Below are positions 38,773-52,646 of a stretch of 64,000 nt of DNA, one piece after another. The notes under the pieces are model-generated. The model saw nothing but the letters and a program-made list of their open reading frames with translations. It was not told where the DNA came from and did not search any database. Each line of letters opens with the position of its first letter. Position 1 is the stretch's first letter. Location of the stretch: contig CM074864.1 of NCBI GenBank assembly GCA_037501455.1, positions 26,468,001 to 26,532,000 of the forward strand, read 5' to 3'. The position numbers and the translations under genes are program-made. Source of the stretch: Lantana camara (Eukaryota > Streptophyta > Magnoliopsida > Lamiales > Verbenaceae).

Positions 38773-39812
38773 TGACACGGCCGTGTCACACTTCACGGAT
38801 CAAGAATCGGAGCAAAAAGTGACAGCAGGGATAATTTTTAAACAAGAAAAAGTAAGGGAACGAGGTGCATCAAGGATCACATAACAATTCACGGATCAAG
38901 AATCGGAGCAAAAATGAACTAGAAATCAACAAATCTTTACAAACCCATAACTATTCATCCCCAGGTCCAAAACTCACTCAAATCATGCTCAAAATCAAAG
39001 ATTTAAGGGTTAAAAGTTGTATCAAGATGTGGACAACAAGAATGCATGCTTACCTTTTCGATTTGACGAAGAATGAAGTTCGAACGAGTTCAAAATCGGC
39101 CTTGGGTGAATAGTGATGAATTCCCCTCTTCTCTTCCTCCTTCCTCCTTCTCTCTCTCGGTTCTCCTAGGGTTTGGAGCTAAAATGGGCAAGTGGGATGG
39201 TAGGTTTAGGTGTTAAGAAGAAATGGGTTCAAGAATCGGGTCAAACGGAATTAAAACAAGTCAAATACGGGCAAAATGATGAAGGGTGGCTAATCTACGC
39301 GTGCTGTTAGGATCGGGCAAATTTCGGAGACTCGAACGGGCATAGAAAAATATAAGGCTAGGTTTCTTAGCTCTCAAATTTCGTTCCGAGTCCAGCGCCA
39401 CTTCCAGAATTCAAATCCGAATTCCCGATATCAAGTTACGACTTCCGGAACCCAAGGTGCGCTAAAACGTGTTAGGCCCTCGAGCCGCTTAACAAAAAAA
39501 CGGTTTAAAAACAGTATCAAATGAACTTAAAATGAGAAAAGAGCATAGGCATACGTTCATGAATCACATAATTCATGTATGGCAAGTTAGCACAAAAATT
39601 GGAATCACATACCGACATATACGGGTCAAGTTACAAGGATAACAAACATAAACATAAAAGTCATATTCAAAGTATAAAAATTAATTCATATAATTCAATT
39701 AATCACATAATCAATACATTAAACATGTAATAACGTAATCAAATAAATTAAAATGCGCACTTAGCACTCTCGAAACGGTGTACCTATACGGTCGAAGAGT
39801 TGGGGTGTTACA
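38773..39812 (-). mobile_element. LTR B segment 2, copy 2
   Basis: Duplicate of 21085-22124, with GACACGGCCGTGTC at 38774-38787 and the minus-strand start TGTAACACCCC at 39812. In this copy the 3' part of LTR B is absent, because the duplicated unit begins inside C. Confidence 0.82.
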
Positions 39813-40213
39813 ATAATTGAATTTATTCAAAGTCCTTCTCGGACCTTCATTATATTCAAGCATTCATATTTACTCTGGATGTTCATTCATATGCAAGCAT
39901 ATCATCATCGTTATTGGGCCCGATGGTTTTCTATGGAAGTGATACTCGGGAGGTGAGCGCCAATGACATCACTAATATCGGTCGTCACCATTAGACAATT
40001 GACACCGGCTTTAATCGGAGGTTGGTTAAGCCAGGACAATCTGTCAGAGAAAGGACCGTAAATCCTTATCTTATTCATCGTTTATCATCACCTAGGGCTA
40101 GCTACCCGAAGGGACACCGAAGAAGGTTGGTGTATGTGTATATGTTCAGGATGTTGTTGATCTCGGTCCAACATCGCTCATCTTTCATTGTTTTCAAGGA
40201 GTAAGGGTGGAAA
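39813..40213 (+). mobile_element. LTR J segment 1, copy 2
   Basis: Duplicate of 22125-22525 with a few substitutions; no reading frame of note. Confidence 0.55.
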
Positions 40214-42126
40214 TGTAGCACCCTGAAGCGCAGAGCACTACATCCCCCACACCATAACCCGACACGTGTAACGAAATGGAAACTCCGTACACGCACCAAG
40301 CTACAGCGAACGGGTGACAAACAAAAACACACACACACTAGCTAGACAGTCTAATCCCTAAATCAGAGTGCGCCAAATAACAAATATCAAATGCGGAAGC
40401 TACTAGGATTCAAATACAAATATAAATGCTCGAATTTAAACAAGTTATGCATATAATGCCCATCCAAGGTCAAATATTCCATGCACGCTTCAAAGTTTAA
40501 ATTCTTAAATCATAACTTATACATATCTCGTACATAATATCTAAACCGAAATGTAAAGAATGCGAGAGATGCAAAGACTTGACTAACAAACTCGAACAAA
40601 CTCAAAGAAAACTGCCGCCTAACGCGAACTCAAACTGCACCTGCAAACTCAAAAAATAAAGGGGAAAAAGAAGAAACGAGGAGGGGTCAGTCCTAAAGAC
40701 TGGTGAGGGGGCTAACACACTCACACGTATATAAACGTAAGAGCAGAGCATATTCAAATTTAGAAAGTTCATGAACCGGGGCGTGGTTTTTGCAATCTAA
40801 AACATTTTAGCACGTGATACTAAGTATATAGAAAAGAATTAAGGCCGAAGGCCAAAATCAACCAAATTTTAGTAATTAATAATCCACTCCCGTTTCACGA
40901 ACTAAGTTCATAACCAAACACACAACTCAGTGAGTACGAGTTTTGGACCATGTAGCACCCGGGACGACAGGCACCACATCCCCCGCACTATGAGTCTAAT
41001 CCACATATGAAATAGGCAGTCCATACATCGAACTTACAACGAACGAGTGACAAACAAAATGACAGCCCTGACTAGGCGGAAGCTAACAACAATCAACAAT
41101 AACCAAAATGCTGAAGCAAGAAAATTATTCATGTAATATCAAAGAAATAAATGAAATCCAACAAGAATATAAATACGGGTTCCGCTAATCAATACACCTG
41201 TCCTAACCTGTCCCGAAATAATATCAATTCAATAAATGGCACACCGGCCAACAATAATAGGTCAATACAATACTTAGAAACAATACAGTATGCAGTGAGT
41301 GTAAGTGAGTGAGACTAGAACAAAGACTCGACAATTCTAACTCCGCCTAGTAACCAACACCTGCAAAAGAAACTGAAAAAGTGGGAAAGAGGGGTCAGTC
41401 TCTAGAAGACTGAGCGAGCAGGAGCGATAAATATATATAAACATGCACATGCAAGTCATAAATCCCGAGCAAATTTTTATTTAAAGTTAGTTTCCAAGAG
41501 GGTAAGTGAATAAATAAGCAATGCTCGGACTTTACGACTAATCATATTAAATTCATTAAGTTTATAATTCATACATAAACATAAGGCTCGGCGATTGAGC
41601 GTGCATTATCTCCAACCGAACTCCGACCGTGTACGACAAATGTCATTATTATATTAAATACGCGATCACACAGTACATTATAATACATGCAAGCCATAAA
41701 ATATAATCGTTTGGGCAGTCCGTGTCCCGGCCTTCCCGCACGGTGCATAACAATCATAATATAATCATAATCATAAAATAAGTTCCAACCTTCTTCCTCC
41801 GGGTGGTGGATGGGTTAGCAAGACCCGACCACCGGTCCATACATAGGCCAATGGGGGTACATGAATCCCCCAAGGGCACTCAGCTCCCATCCCCACTAAA
41901 CCTCCTAGCGAGGGCCGGTATCATCGTAAATGTGGTGGGACTAGTACAAGGGATCACCATCGGCCCTTGCCTCCCCGGATAGCCACTAGCACTAATTCCC
42001 TGGGCCCGTGCATTCATAATCATATCCATAATCATATTCTCCCAAAACATTTGATTCATAAGAAAACATAACATATTTCATAGTTCATTAGAAAAAGGGT
42101 TTACTCGATGACTCTACTTTAAAAGT

Positions 42127-42181
<55 letters not shown>

Positions 42182-45100
42182 ATAAGGATTTGGCCAAAGC
42201 TTGTCACATAAGGTTGTAGGGTTTAATATGTAACTAGAACGAAAACACCCTCACCTGGAATACCACGGGACATAAAGCATGAGCAATACAGGTGCCTATT
42301 CAATTCGGAAGTCTCCGACCTGGAAACGAACTGTACAAGAGAAGGAACAATGTGTACCAGTGAGAGAAGACTCAATATGAACCAAATAAGACGCACAACA
42401 ATGTTATGATCATGATATGAATGTATAAAAGATAAGATTATGGAATGAAAATGTTCATGTGCACTATTAAGGAATTTAAGGCATATAAACAAGTCATTCA
42501 TTCGTTCATTTTCATCCAAATTCATAAATTCACACTTCATATCAATTCAATCCAAGAATTTCAAATATGCTAATAGCACGTATTAAATCACATTTACAAT
42601 TAGGAAATAGACAATTAAATACATTCAAATCAAGATCGAAAATTAAATAAAACATGAAATAGGTAACAATTAAATTCTATAATTCAATTAATTCAAATAA
42701 TAATTAATATATAATAAACATATATATGCACACGTACATAACAACATGCATGCAAACATTAACCCAATCACATGCACACACAAACAATACAAATACTACA
42801 TGCAAAAAGGAAAGGAAAGAAGACAGCAGCATCACGGTTCCAGATTCAATCTCCCAGCCCAGGGAGATTTTGTGCAGCAAAAGTCCCCGCCCGGGGAGAT
42901 CCATTCCAGTGACGATGCAGCAGCAGCACACAAAGCTAATCCCCTGTTTTAGTCATGAATATGCAACAGCCAAAAGCAGTAACCAGAAGCCATGAAATGC
43001 AGCAGCAATATAGCATGAATTACCCACCTAAATCACTAAAAACTGACAGCATTGAAGCACGGCAAGGAACAACAATGACAACAGCAAAATCCAGTCCAAA
43101 AACAGGGTAAAACGAGGCAAAAACAGAGCAGCAAGCTTGGAATCAACCAAAACCATCAAGAAACGAAGGAGATCAACAAAAATGCTCAAAACCTAACTAT
43201 TCACAGAATCAGCCAAAAATCCATGAAAACATGCTCAAAATTGGGGATGAAAGCATCAAAATGACTCATAATGAAGGTATATTACAACCCTAAGCTTACC
43301 TTGTGGATTAATGGAGGTTTGGAAGAGATTTGAGCTTGAATCTCCAAGGGTTGGCTTGAGCTACGGGATTTTCTGGAATGCAGAGGATGTTGAGCTGATT
43401 TTCTCCAAGTGAGAGGGTGTGGCTCGGTTAAGGAGAGTATGATCAGCTAGATGGTTGAGTTAGGGTTCCATAGGCTCAAACCATGGTTAATTTGGTCAAA
43501 GGTTGGATAAGTTATGGTCATTTTAGTAAACTGTGGCAGATTTGGTTTCCGTTGCATGTTTCGGTGGAATTTCGGAAGTTCAAATGACTTTGGAAAAATA
43601 TGAGGCTAAGTTCATTAAACTCAAATTTTCGTTACGAGTTCAGCGAAGTTGACGAAACTCGAATCCGAGTTTCCTAGCTCAAGATATCAAATATGGAACC
43701 AAGGGTGTGCTAATTGCTCGTTAGCCCCCGACTTGGATTCCAAAATCAAAATAAATTCGAAACCCATGCAGATGAACCCGAAAATATGAAACGAACATAT
43801 ATTCATATTCAAGACACATATAAGTCAAACATATTAAATTTTCACGAGATTTCGGTATCAAATCATATAAAAACGAAGCACGTTTAAATCACTCAAAACA
43901 ATACCTTAACAATTTCAAAATATTTCAAATTAATTAACAAAATTTAAATTCTATTCTAATTTAAACAAAAAGGTCAACAATATTATAAAATTAATTAATT
44001 AGCATAATTAAAGGTATAATTAATTAACATTAACACTAATTAGCAATTAAACAAATTCCAATTTAACGGAATAAAATAAAATAAAATAAACTAATAACAA
44101 TTTATATTAAAAATTAATATTTAAAATACTTATAAATAATTAATCACATAATTAAATAATTTAATTGTCCAATTTATAAACACATACAACATAGTTGTAC
44201 AAATGAAAAACCGGGGCGTTACAGACCACCTATCTCCTTTCAAAATTTATAAACAAAATCGAAATTCAAACTAAAACAGAATCAAACACACATACCTCTT
44301 CTTCGGGTGATGGAAAGCTGGCCTACCCTAACCATCTATCTCATGTCAGGGTCGTGAGTTTCATGATACTCACGCCCAAGGATTCCATCCCCCAGCAAAC
44401 CTCCTAGTGGGTTCCGGGTTGATCCTTAAGTTGGAGACCGTACTCGGGAGTTACCCGACAACCCGACACCGTCCTGGGGGCTCCTTTGTACAAATCTCCG
44501 GGGGCCTTCTAATTGTTCAAATTGTTCTAAATTTTCAAAATCAGACTTATTTTGCAAAGCCATAACTCGTTATTTTCAAAACACACACCAACCCTTTTTT
44601 CAAGAGAAACAAACAAAAATATATCATACATATACATAAAATCATTTTTCAAACGTTTCATAGAAAACGGGCCAATTCCCACAAAATACTTATCAAACAC
44701 ATATCTAAATACATATAGATATATGTAGGTCGCATGCGGGGTTAAATCACATTTAGGGTTGTAGGTCATAATAACTAAAAGAACAAAACCTCACCTTGTC
44801 TACCACAACGGACGAAGCAAACCGGAACACACCTAAATGACCACCTCCTTCCCCTCGAAACGAACCTCTGAGCAAAACAAAAGACAAAAGACCGACTTAG
44901 ACTCAAAATGAACCATATAGATGCTCGGCGAATGCATATGGATGCAAATGATACAATATAACATCAAGAGTTAGCATATTCAAGCTTTCAAGTTCATACA
45001 TGTATTCAAGGATCGCAATATAAACGAGCACAAAACTAATTATATCGTATCATATATATCAAGTTATGCCATAATTCATGCATATACAAGTATAGATTGC

Positions 45101-46924
45101 ATAGAGAATGCAACAAATGCAAGAAGATATCACACGTAGCACTTAAACGCATATCTTGTCATATCTTGCATAAAAGAGCATCAAAATCACGTCAAATAAA
45201 TCCATAAATTTAACATAACAAGAATAATACATCATATTATAACATACCATGAGAATTCATGAATTTAAAATACATAGGAGAGGCAAAAGATGCAAGAAAA
45301 TTACACACTAGTTGTTTAAACATTTATGCAAACAAGTCATGTTTTCACTTAATAAATGGAACCGTAAAATTAAAATAAATAACAAAACATATCATATAAT
45401 CATTTATTAGAATGTTGGGATCATAATTGGGGTTGTAGAAAATGAATAAAATAAAAAATGAAGCTCGAAAGTCACACGCAAAAGCACCCAAGGCTGTCAC
45501 GAGGGTTACATGGTGCAAGCACAAAGTCTTGCACCACCCTGTTAACACACCCAGGCCTCAAAACAAGCAAGTAACGAGGGTTAACACTCCCAAGAGGAAG
45601 GGGAGTGACCCCCGTTAATAGCCACAGTAGCTCAGCCTGGAGGGAGTAACGGGCGTTACTCCCTCCCCACTCCAAAATGTTAACGGGAGTTAGCCCCTTC
45701 TTCTTCTCCAAACGAGAGCAACCATGGCTGCTCTCCCCTGCATCTCCAACAACAGCAACACATCAGGACAAAGGAAGGAAACAAGGCAATGAAAACACAA
45801 GGCAAAACAATAGCTACAAGCATTACATACACACAACAACGAAGCAAGAACGAAACAAGGGGATCAAACTTATATATATCTCCATTTTCATACAAAAAGC
45901 ATTCATGGTAACCTTCAATAAATGCAACCTACTTCTGAAATGAGTTTATATAAACAATAATGGATGTCTTAAGATCATTTACGATGCATTAAACCAACAA
46001 GAATCAAGAGATTTCATGCCAAATTCATCAAATTTCTCTAAACACTCACTATTTATCATATTACCCATAGCATGCTTGATTCTACATGAAATTCAGAAAA
46101 TAAGCACTCAAAAAAAAAGAGGAGAAGATGGATAGGAAGATTCCGGACTTACCTTTCGAATTAGAGGCGAATCGGAGGTGTATGGAGCAAAAAATGGCCA
46201 AATAAATAGTATCAAAATCCCTTCTCTCTCTCTCTCTCTCGGATGAACTGCTGCTCTTTTCTCTTTTTCTTAGCTGAGTTCCAAATTAAGAGAATATAGG
46301 GTGAAATAAGGGTTAATTAGGTTCAAATTAGTTCAAATATGGGGTAATTCGGATAAGAAACGGGTCGGTTATGATCAAAACGAGCGAACGCGGCAAATCT
46401 GTCACATGGATCATGTTTCTGGTGAAATTTGGAGGATCAAACGAGCTTAGAAAAATATGAGTCTAGGTGCCTTGTCTTCCTTTCTTCATTATGAGTTCAA
46501 CGCCTCTTCCAAAATTTGGATCTGAATTCCCGAGCTCGAGATATAAATTCCGGAACACAAGGCGCGCTAAAACGAGTTAGGTCCTCGAATCCCTAACAAA
46601 TAAAACGGTTCGAAAACCGTATCAAACAAACTCAAAAACATGCAATGAATATAAAAACACATTCAAATTATATGTAATTCATGCATAGTACGTAATCACA
46701 AATGTTAGAATTAAAAACGAGCTCGAACGGATTAAAAACGAGGCAAATAAGGCATAAACGTTCAAATAATATATATAAGGTTCAAATAAAATTTCAAATT
46801 TTAATTCACATAATTAAAGAATATCACATAATTGATATAATAATTCGTGTAATTAAATAATTTAAATGCGCATATAGCACTCTCGATCCACGTTCCTGTA
46901 CGGCCGGACTAGCGGGATGTTACA
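40214..46924 (-). mobile_element. Gypsy LTR D, copy 2 (complete, split by E copy 2)
   Basis: Full D: minus-strand start TGTAACATCCCGC at 46924, end GGGTGCTACA at 40214, net about 3.43 kb without the E insertion. The palindrome is at 45639-45666 and the stem-loop CAGTCTTTAGGACTG near 40688-40702. Flanks are GGAAA on the left and GAAGA on the right. Joined across D they resemble the matching stretch of LTR F, so this is probably a solo LTR in J whose 5-bp duplication has mutated. Confidence 0.82.
40951..44223 (-). mobile_element. Solo LTR E, copy 2 (3,273 bp)
   Basis: Duplicate of 23263-27095 with GACCA on both sides (40946-40950, 44224-44228). Shorter by 560 bp through loss of the AT-rich tract near 42727 and a deletion near 43137. 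The AT tract near 42130-42174 is longer than in copy 1. Confidence 0.88.
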
Positions 46925-47690
46925 GAAGATGCCTAGCTTCCGGGCATAAATCATTTACAAACCATTGGTACATATTTCTCAAAGTTATCCTTTACCCCTA
47001 TCCCATTTTATGAAAATCATATGAACCAAATCATATCATATGTTCGCACGTGTGACATCATCATTTGCATATCAATTGTTTTCATAAAGTCTTTATCTTT
47101 CAAATCATTCTTCAAGGTAAACTTTATTCATTTCATCTATCCTTTCATTTCAAGAGTATTTCTTTAATGTACTCCCTCACTTAGTCACTTTGACTAATAC
47201 CTCTAGAGGTTTCATGGTTAGAGGTCTTACAGCCACACTCTAGAGGTATCTTGAAGCTCTAGAATGTCTATTTTGCTCGAGTCAGGACTTATATGTTATT
47301 AGTCTATTTTGTGTCCTGCATTATGATATATGGATGCATATGTTCCTAGTCTTATTCTGTAATATGGTACACTACTACTGTCTCTCTAATATGCTCCCGT
47401 CATATTGTCCAATTACTTATATCATATCATTACTTGTCTCTTCTACTTAAACGTGACTATATTGTTCATCTTATGTGCTCATTACTTGTCACCACCATGC
47501 AAGGGTTTAGAGGTTTCAAAATTTCCTAATTTCCACTGCATTATCATTGAGCATTCATCATGATCTTCATCAACCATTCGCCGATGTATTTGTTTAGTGA
47601 TGGCTTACACCATTATTTGCTGAATATATCGGTGTGGGGGTTGGAGCGTTCCTCTCCATATATATATATATATATAAGTGGGGCGCTACA
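46925..47690 (+). mobile_element. LTR J, segment 2 (3' end)
   Basis: Continues J after D (GATGCCTAGCTTCCGGGC, compare LTR F GAACGCCTAGCTTGCGGGC). It contains the stem-loop TTAGTCACTTTGACTAA at 47181-47197 and ends GTGGGGCGCTACA at 47690, like the F terminus. No primer site follows, so J is a 3' or solo LTR. Confidence 0.6.
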
Positions 47691-47835
47691 CAAACCCCTT
47701 GTGCTTGAAGACCTTTCACAAGTTAACCCTCGTCGGGACGTCATGAACCTCAAACTTGAGTGAACACAAAAATTTGTTCAAGCTTGAAACTTGAGCAGGT
47801 GAACCTGGGGACCAAATTCTCTTAAGGGGGGAGAT
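47691..47835 (+). other. 3' end of the K element interior with polypurine tract
   Basis: 145 bp ending in AAGGGGGGAGAT (47824-47835) directly before LTR K, which is a polypurine tract. The bases before it read like the C-terminal tail often seen after gypsy integrase, but the frame is broken and I do not claim a domain. Confidence 0.6.
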
Positions 47836-49337
47836 TGTGACACCCCGTCTATCCGATGAACCAGGTATGACGTCACGACTGAGTTTAATTCTGTACTTTT
47901 GTGATTTATGTGAATTCGCATGCCTTACGTGTCAAATTATATTTTATTTAATTATGTGCACATTAGAATTTAATTATATGTATTTAGACTCAATCGTCCA
48001 ATATTTTCAAATTAGGGACCTAATTATAATTAGTGTGTTTTTAGCCCTCGTGGCTACCTTGAGCTCGAGAATTCGAATTCGAATTCTAACCTTGTCATTG
48101 AGTTTATTTTGATGATTTGGATTCGATGAAATTAACCTTTTATTTTTCTGAAGCCATTTGACCTGTCTACCATTTTAATTTTTAACTGTTTAAATCGAAC
48201 CCGATGTGAACCGAACCAAACTGGTTTTCTTAGCCATATTTGACCGAACTAACCTCTCTCCCTCATTTGCACCTCCATCGGTCCAAGGAAGAGAGAAGAG
48301 ATGGGATTTGGCACTATTTACTCTGGAACTTTGAGCTCATGTTCCGGCTTCCTCGCTCGCTCGATCAATTATCCAAGGTAAGTAATGTGTTCCTCTCTTC
48401 GAGTGCTTCATTTCCTTCCGATTGTATTTTGTTGTTCGTGCTCAAATCCTTGGCTTTCATGAAGTATGTGAATAGTGTAGAAATATGAAATTTGCTCCTA
48501 ACATGCTTAGATGTGATCTATTTGAGCTAGAATCAAAGTATATTATTCCTGTATGTGTGCTTGTCGTGTATTGGTTAGATTATGTTCCTTTCTTGCCTCA
48601 TACTTGAACCCCCCATTTTTCGAGCTTTAATAGAAACTTGTTATATGCTTCGATTCTTGAGTTTTTAGTGTGCCTAAGTTGTTTAGCTTGTAATTTGGAA
48701 CTTATATATGCATTTTGGTGTTATTTTGAGCTTGTGGTTATGTGGTTTTCGAATTTTCCCCCTTTTTCTTTTTTTCTCATCCGCCATGGCTGCCGCTAGA
48801 GGTTGAAGACAATTGGAGACACGCCCGTGTTTCCCCCATAGGCTAATCTTAGACACGGCCGTGTCTTAGTTTAGGCGTAAAGGGGGACACGGTCGTGTCT
48901 CACTGGTTCCCTCGAACCACTGTACTGATCCACGGCCATGGCTCAATTTATTCTTGCGTGTCTCCCCCTTTGTGTGGAGCTGTGTGTTTGTTTTATGCTT
49001 TTATCCCTCCCCGAGCATAATCCTCACTTGATTTATGATATGTTATGCATATGTGTTAACAAGACATGATTCGTTTTATGATTTTATGATATGCATTGAG
49101 TGATTAAACGTGTTATGCGTTCTTACATGAATAAGTGCTACTATATGCATTATATTTGTACGTGTTTGCATTAATTGTGCACATGAACATCTCTTGAAGT
49201 GTTTCATGCTTGAAATTGATTTACTTATGCGCATTTCCCATATGTTTGCATCTCTTATGCACCCATGCATAAGCCGTGCGTCTATGTGGTTCATCTTTGA
49301 GTTTAAGTCTGTGTTTTGCCTTCAGTTTGTCAAGGTG
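47836..49337 (+). mobile_element. Gypsy LTR K, segment 1 (3' LTR)
   Basis: TGTGACACCCCGTC start after the polypurine tract. It has a donor-like AAG|GTAAGT at 48377/48378, palindromes on CGGCCG at 48819-48945, and an acceptor-like GCCTTCAG at 49325. The exon-like segment begins at 49326 and is split by LTR I after 12 nt. The LTR resumes at 52647. Confidence 0.82.
48819..48945 (+). repeat. Palindrome cluster of LTR K
   Basis: ACACGCCCGTGT (48819-48830), AGACACGGCCGTGTCT (48851-48866), GGACACGGTCGTGTCT (48885-48900) and CCACGGCCATGG near 48930. Same motif as in LTR B, although the rest of the two LTRs has diverged. Confidence 0.8.
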
Positions 49338-52300
49338 TGTAGCACCCCAAGCGGTGGGGCACCACACCCCCGCACTATGACCTGACACGTGTACGAAATG
49401 GAAAGTCCGCACACGCACCAAGTCACAGCGAACATGTGACGAACGAAAATCCAACCTATGCTAGGCGGAACGTAGACCCTGAACTTTATAATCAAAACAT
49501 AAAATGAGTACAGAAGTGGAAGCATTCAAATCAAATTAGATCATGCATGAACAATTGACGGGTTCAACTAGCATAGATACCTAATCCCGAAATCAAACAG
49601 AAATCATAAATCAACGGGTTCAACTAATAAGGAAAACCTGTCCTAACCTGTCCCGAATTCCATACAAGCAAATCATAATTCGAAACAAAAGCTTAACAAA
49701 CTCAAACAGACAGACAACAGACTCGAAAGACACGACTGACATCCGCCTAGCACGAACTCCAACGACCTGAACCTGCAACCAAAAACATAAAGAGGGAGGG
49801 TCAGTCCAAAGACTGAGTGAGGGGCTACCCACACATATATATATAGGTATACAGAGCACAGCATATAACATAGAAGGGAGTTCATGAACCGGGGCGTGGT
49901 TTTTACATTCTAAAACCATTTTCCACATGATACTAGATATAGGGAATGAAAGAGTTGGGCCGAAGGCTAAAACGGCCATATTTTAGTAATTAAGAATCCA
50001 CTCCCGTTTCACGAACTATTTCATAACCAACTAACATAATTAAACATAACGGAAATCAAACATAACACATCCCCAACCAAGCGTATCACACACACACACC
50101 ATCCGTCGACCTAAAAAGAGCTGTCCCGAATTTAGAACACACGCACACATCCGTCGACCTAAAATGAGTCGTCCCGGATTCAGAACACACCCACACACCC
50201 AGTCGGAATCGGAATCAGAATCAGAATCGGACTCAGAGTCGGAATCAGAATTATAATCAGAATCATAATCACACTTACCCGGAACATACACACACAACAC
50301 ACTTACCATAACCCACATCACACGTTCTTATCACCTGCATACAAACCATACCACACACCCGTACATACTTACCACATGCACACTTATCAAACATATACAC
50401 TTACATACTTATCACATGCATACGTATCATAGATACACACATACATACCCACACATACACACACACACACATCATACATACTCACATACATACGTACGTA
50501 CACGCCTTAGACGTAGACTTATACATAGTGTATCCTATTCCACAACATATAAGATAATCGCACATATTCATATTGCACACGTATTTACCTATACTTAAGG
50601 CTTTTAATCACATGCATGCATATCAGTCATATATCTTTAGGGTGTAACTATAACCTAACCTCACCTGGTACCAAACACAACCGAAGACAAAGCAAATGGT
50701 TCACCCCGGAAGCTGCACGACTCACTTGTCACCACCCCGGGTGCACCTGTACCAACTGAGCATACAAAACACAACACAGTGCTCAGACTCAGACTCAAAC
50801 AATCACACAGAGACACACGGCAATGCTCAAGCACTTAAGAAATGCAATTACATAAGCAGAGTTCGAATTTATATAAATTACATGCAAAAGAAAGCATTAT
50901 AACTCATTTTTTCGCAGTCATGAATAGCATATTTGTTTATCAAGTAGCGAGGATTAATTAATTCAAGTTATATACTCAATTCATATTCCACAGAACGAAT
51001 TCAATGGACACGGTTTACTTAATTAAATCAAATAAATTCATATCGTTCCCGAAATTACACAAACACCCCTTCAAGTTAGACAAATAGCTCAAATACGAAA
51101 TATCGGAATTCAAATTGCAAATCAAAGCATCCATATATATCATAATTCATTTAGTACATGATTTCGTATACATTAGAGTTCATATTGATCGACAAATCAC
51201 ATAATTAACAATTTATTACAATTAAAACAATTAATTTCAAATATTCAAAATTACACAAAACAAATCACAACAAATCAACTGGGCATCCGATTGACGAACG
51301 GAAAGTGGCGTTGGACTAACCACGACGAGGCGAAAACTCTGTCCGAAGCCCGTCGGAACGCCGCCACCGGAGCCACCGGAACAGTGGCCGGCCGCCGCTC
51401 AGCCGCCACCGAAACATGCCGGAAAAGTCCCCAAAATTCACTCATGCAAGTATTCCTCGTGCTCGTTCCAATTCCTCAACCAATTTCTGTAAATTCCAAG
51501 CCAATCGCCAACAATTTCAATTCCAAGAATACGAACACCCTAAAATCTTCAAAGTCAAATTACTTCCAAACCGGTGAACGAAAATGAGATCCAAAAGAGG
51601 CATCGGCTTACCCGTGACGAGCTCTTCGAATTGCCCAAGCTAATTCACCGGAAAAATCGTCGAAAACCTCCACCGTGAACCACCGCCAATGGCCAAATCC
51701 GGAGTCACGTGATCAGTGAATGATAGTTCTCGTCCTTCTGAAAAACTTCCGTGAAGAGTCCGTGGCCAAAAGATCGACGAAAAGGGCCCCCGTTAACCTC
51801 CGAAGTTTCTACCGCCACACAAGTCGCCGGAACCACCACCTACGGCCAAAATTTGATGAAATCGATGTCGAAAATGGAATCAGGGGGTTGGAAAAGGGTA
51901 GGAAACAGGAGACGTCGCTACAGAAACTCGCGCCACCATGAGCTTCAGGCGGCGCTTGCGGCGCCATCGCTGCCTGGATGGCCACGCCGCCGACGTCAGA
52001 CGAAACGCTGGGAGTTCTTCTTGCCGGGTAAGGGGCGCGTATCGCCGGAGGGTCGCCGGAAGCCACCGCGAAAGGCGGCGAAGTGGAGGCTCCGCCACCC
52101 TCTCCAGCCGCGCCTAAAATTTGATGATAACACCGCCATCGGTCGTCAGTTGGCCAAGATCTTGGTACGGTTGTGACCGCGTCGTCGAGCTCATCGAAAT
52201 GGACTATTGGTTCATCGAATTCCATCGAGAAACGAGCGAGTTTAAGTAATGTATGAAATGACACCTTGAGTGTGTCGTATTTCGAGGAGAGAGAAAGAGC

Positions 52301-52641
52301 TGAGCACGTTCTGACACGTTAAACGAGGGTCCGGGTGTTTTATTCCGGGTCCTCGCGCGGAAAACGAATAGGAGGAAGGGCTAACGACGTCAGAATAGGG
52401 CAAACTTAGAGTTTACGAACTCGTTTCGATGCCTCGAACGCGTTGAAGGGGTCAAAGAGGTTAAAATCTCGATCGAACGAGCAGTGACCGAAAAACCCCT
52501 AAAAAGATTGAATTACAAACAAGCCCCTAAACTCTTAAAGAGTTCAAAATAGCGCCACGCAAAACACAAAATCACATAATTAAACACATAAAAAGGTTAA
52601 AACGTGGCGTACCTTATAAGTCGTATGAGCGGGGTGTTACA
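49338..52641 (-). mobile_element. Solo LTR I (3,304 bp), target duplication AGGTG
   Basis: Minus-strand start TGTAACACCCCGC at 52641, end GGGTGCTACA at 49338, flanked by AGGTG at 49333-49337 and 52642-52646. Landmarks on the minus strand: donor-like G|GTAAGC at 51611/51612, exon-like segment 50665-50755 (CTCAG before, CCAG|GTGAGG after), stem-loop CAGTCTTTGGACTG at 49802-49815, acceptor GTTGCAG|GT at 49772/49773. Bases 51290-52180 are much richer in G+C than the rest and are full of CCGCC/CCGG. TCAGAATCGGA-type repeats lie at about 50200-50270 and CACACA/CATAC repeats at 50290-50500. Confidence 0.9.
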
Positions 52642-52646
52642 AGGTG

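Larger units (their letters stand above)
29290..46419 (+). repeat. Tandem duplication, unit 2 (17,130 bp)
   Basis: Second copy of 9759-29289. It is shorter because of three main deletions: 18218-20084 of unit 1 (joint at 37772), about 0.33 kb of AT repeat in LTR E (near 42727), and 25772-26006 or so (joint near 43137, shared CAAG). After 46419 the sequence continues into the part of LTR D that unit 1 lost. Confidence 0.88.

Noticed and set aside
51809..52264. 151-codon open frame on the minus strand in LTR I
   Set aside because: It lies in a GC-rich stretch where stops are rare on all frames, and the overlapping plus-strand frame is as long. No domain recognised; kept only as a finding about base composition.
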